Below, piece by piece: positions 5,691 to 5,813 of a stretch of 5,813 bases of DNA. The notes below the pieces were generated by a model that worked only from the letters and a program-made list of their open reading frames with translations, was not told where the DNA came from and did no database searches. Made by a program: the position numbers and the translations under genes. The DNA comes from Nitriliruptoraceae bacterium (GTDB taxonomy: Bacteria; Actinomycetota; Nitriliruptoria; Nitriliruptorales; Nitriliruptoraceae). Location of the stretch: NCBI GenBank assembly GCA_007131525.1, contig SLQK01000008.1, positions 1 to 5,813 on the forward strand, in the 5' to 3' direction. Each line of letters begins with the position of its first letter. The first letter of the stretch is position 1.

Positions 5691-5714
5691 GTCGAGGTCG
5701 GCGACGACCTCGAC
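5691..5714. repeat. Perfect 10-bp inverted repeat with GCGA loop before the SRP RNA
   Basis: GTCGAGGTCG (5691-5700) and CGACCTCGAC (5705-5714) are exact reverse complements around GCGA, a GNRA-type tetraloop if transcribed on the plus strand. It stands between the transporter start and the SRP RNA. Possible roles are an operator for the divergent pair or a processed leader hairpin of the SRP RNA precursor. No T tract follows on either strand, which argues against a simple terminator. Confidence 0.6.
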
Positions 5715-5721
5715 GACCGAG

Positions 5722-5813
5722 GTGACGGGCGTCCGCCGGTGACGTCCTCCGGTGAACCGGGTCAGGGCCGAGAGGCAGCAGCCCTAAGCCGTTCTCGGGC
5801 GGGTGCCGATCAC
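5722..5813 (+). ncRNA. ffs: Signal recognition particle RNA, small bacterial (4.5S) type; 3' end probably beyond the window
   Basis: The RNA binds Ffh (SRP54) and, with FtsY, targets nascent membrane proteins to the translocon. The conserved domain IV is plain: the GGGU/GCCC helix (5759-5762 with 5781-5784), the symmetric loop CAGG (5763-5766) facing AGCA (5777-5780), the GCC/GGC tip helix (5767-5769 with 5774-5776) and a GAGA tetraloop (5770-5773). This matches the Ffh-binding GUCAGG...AGCAGC core. UAAGCC at 5785-5790 is the expected asymmetric-loop side. Outer arms also pair: GUGA (5723-5725 with 5810-5812 and neighbours) and CCGCC (5733-5737) with GGCGG (5798-5802). Since the helix has not clearly closed at the edge, the 5' end is uncertain by several bases and a few 3' bases are missing. 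In many bacteria dnaX follows this gene; that may be what lies to the right. Confidence 0.86.

Noticed and set aside
3512..5725. A 737-codon plus-strand open frame crossing the gap, the small basic gene and the whole transporter
   Set aside because: It is antisense to a clear 12-helix transporter and gives low-complexity Arg/Gly/Asp-rich protein with no ribosome binding site. Long antisense frames are expected at this GC content.

Overview
This is a window of very GC-rich bacterial chromosome (above 70 % GC by eye). Third codon positions are almost always G or C, Shine-Dalgarno sites are clear, and the short SRP RNA fits a high-GC actinobacterium. I cannot name the genus. No mobile element, CRISPR array, tRNA or integration scar is visible, so it reads as ordinary chromosomal sequence carrying several poorly characterised envelope genes.

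Layout from left to right. (1) Positions 1-195, minus strand: the first 65 codons of a small membrane protein that runs off the left edge. (2) 418-1032, plus: an NADPH-dependent FMN reductase of the chromate/quinone reductase type, transcribed divergently from (1). (3) 1084-2103, minus and convergent with the reductase: a protein with an N-terminal membrane anchor, a short coiled coil and two beta-sandwich segments resembling bacterial pre-peptidase (PPC) domains. (4) 2374-3627, plus and divergent from (3): a probable lipoprotein or membrane-anchored beta-propeller of the NHL/streptogramin-lyase-like type. (5) 3975-4139, minus: a 54-residue, strongly basic protein with a very good ribosome binding site. 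(6) 4328-5563, minus: a complete 12-helix major facilitator transporter. (7) About 5722 to the right edge, plus: the signal recognition particle RNA (ffs), recognised by its domain IV core; its last bases probably lie outside the window.

No multi-gene operon is evident. The nearest to one is the transporter followed by the small basic gene on the same strand, but two strong hairpins stand between them. The divergent pair 3/4 shares a 270-bp intergenic region with G-tract/C-tract hairpins and a short direct repeat. Both products appear to be anchored in the membrane with long cytoplasmic tails and external beta-rich domains, so they may act together at the cell surface; this is inference. I see no convincing evidence of a novel defence or biosynthetic system. 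The points most worth a second look are the SRP RNA and the hairpin in front of it, the uncharacterised 3/4 pair with its control region, and the small basic protein.
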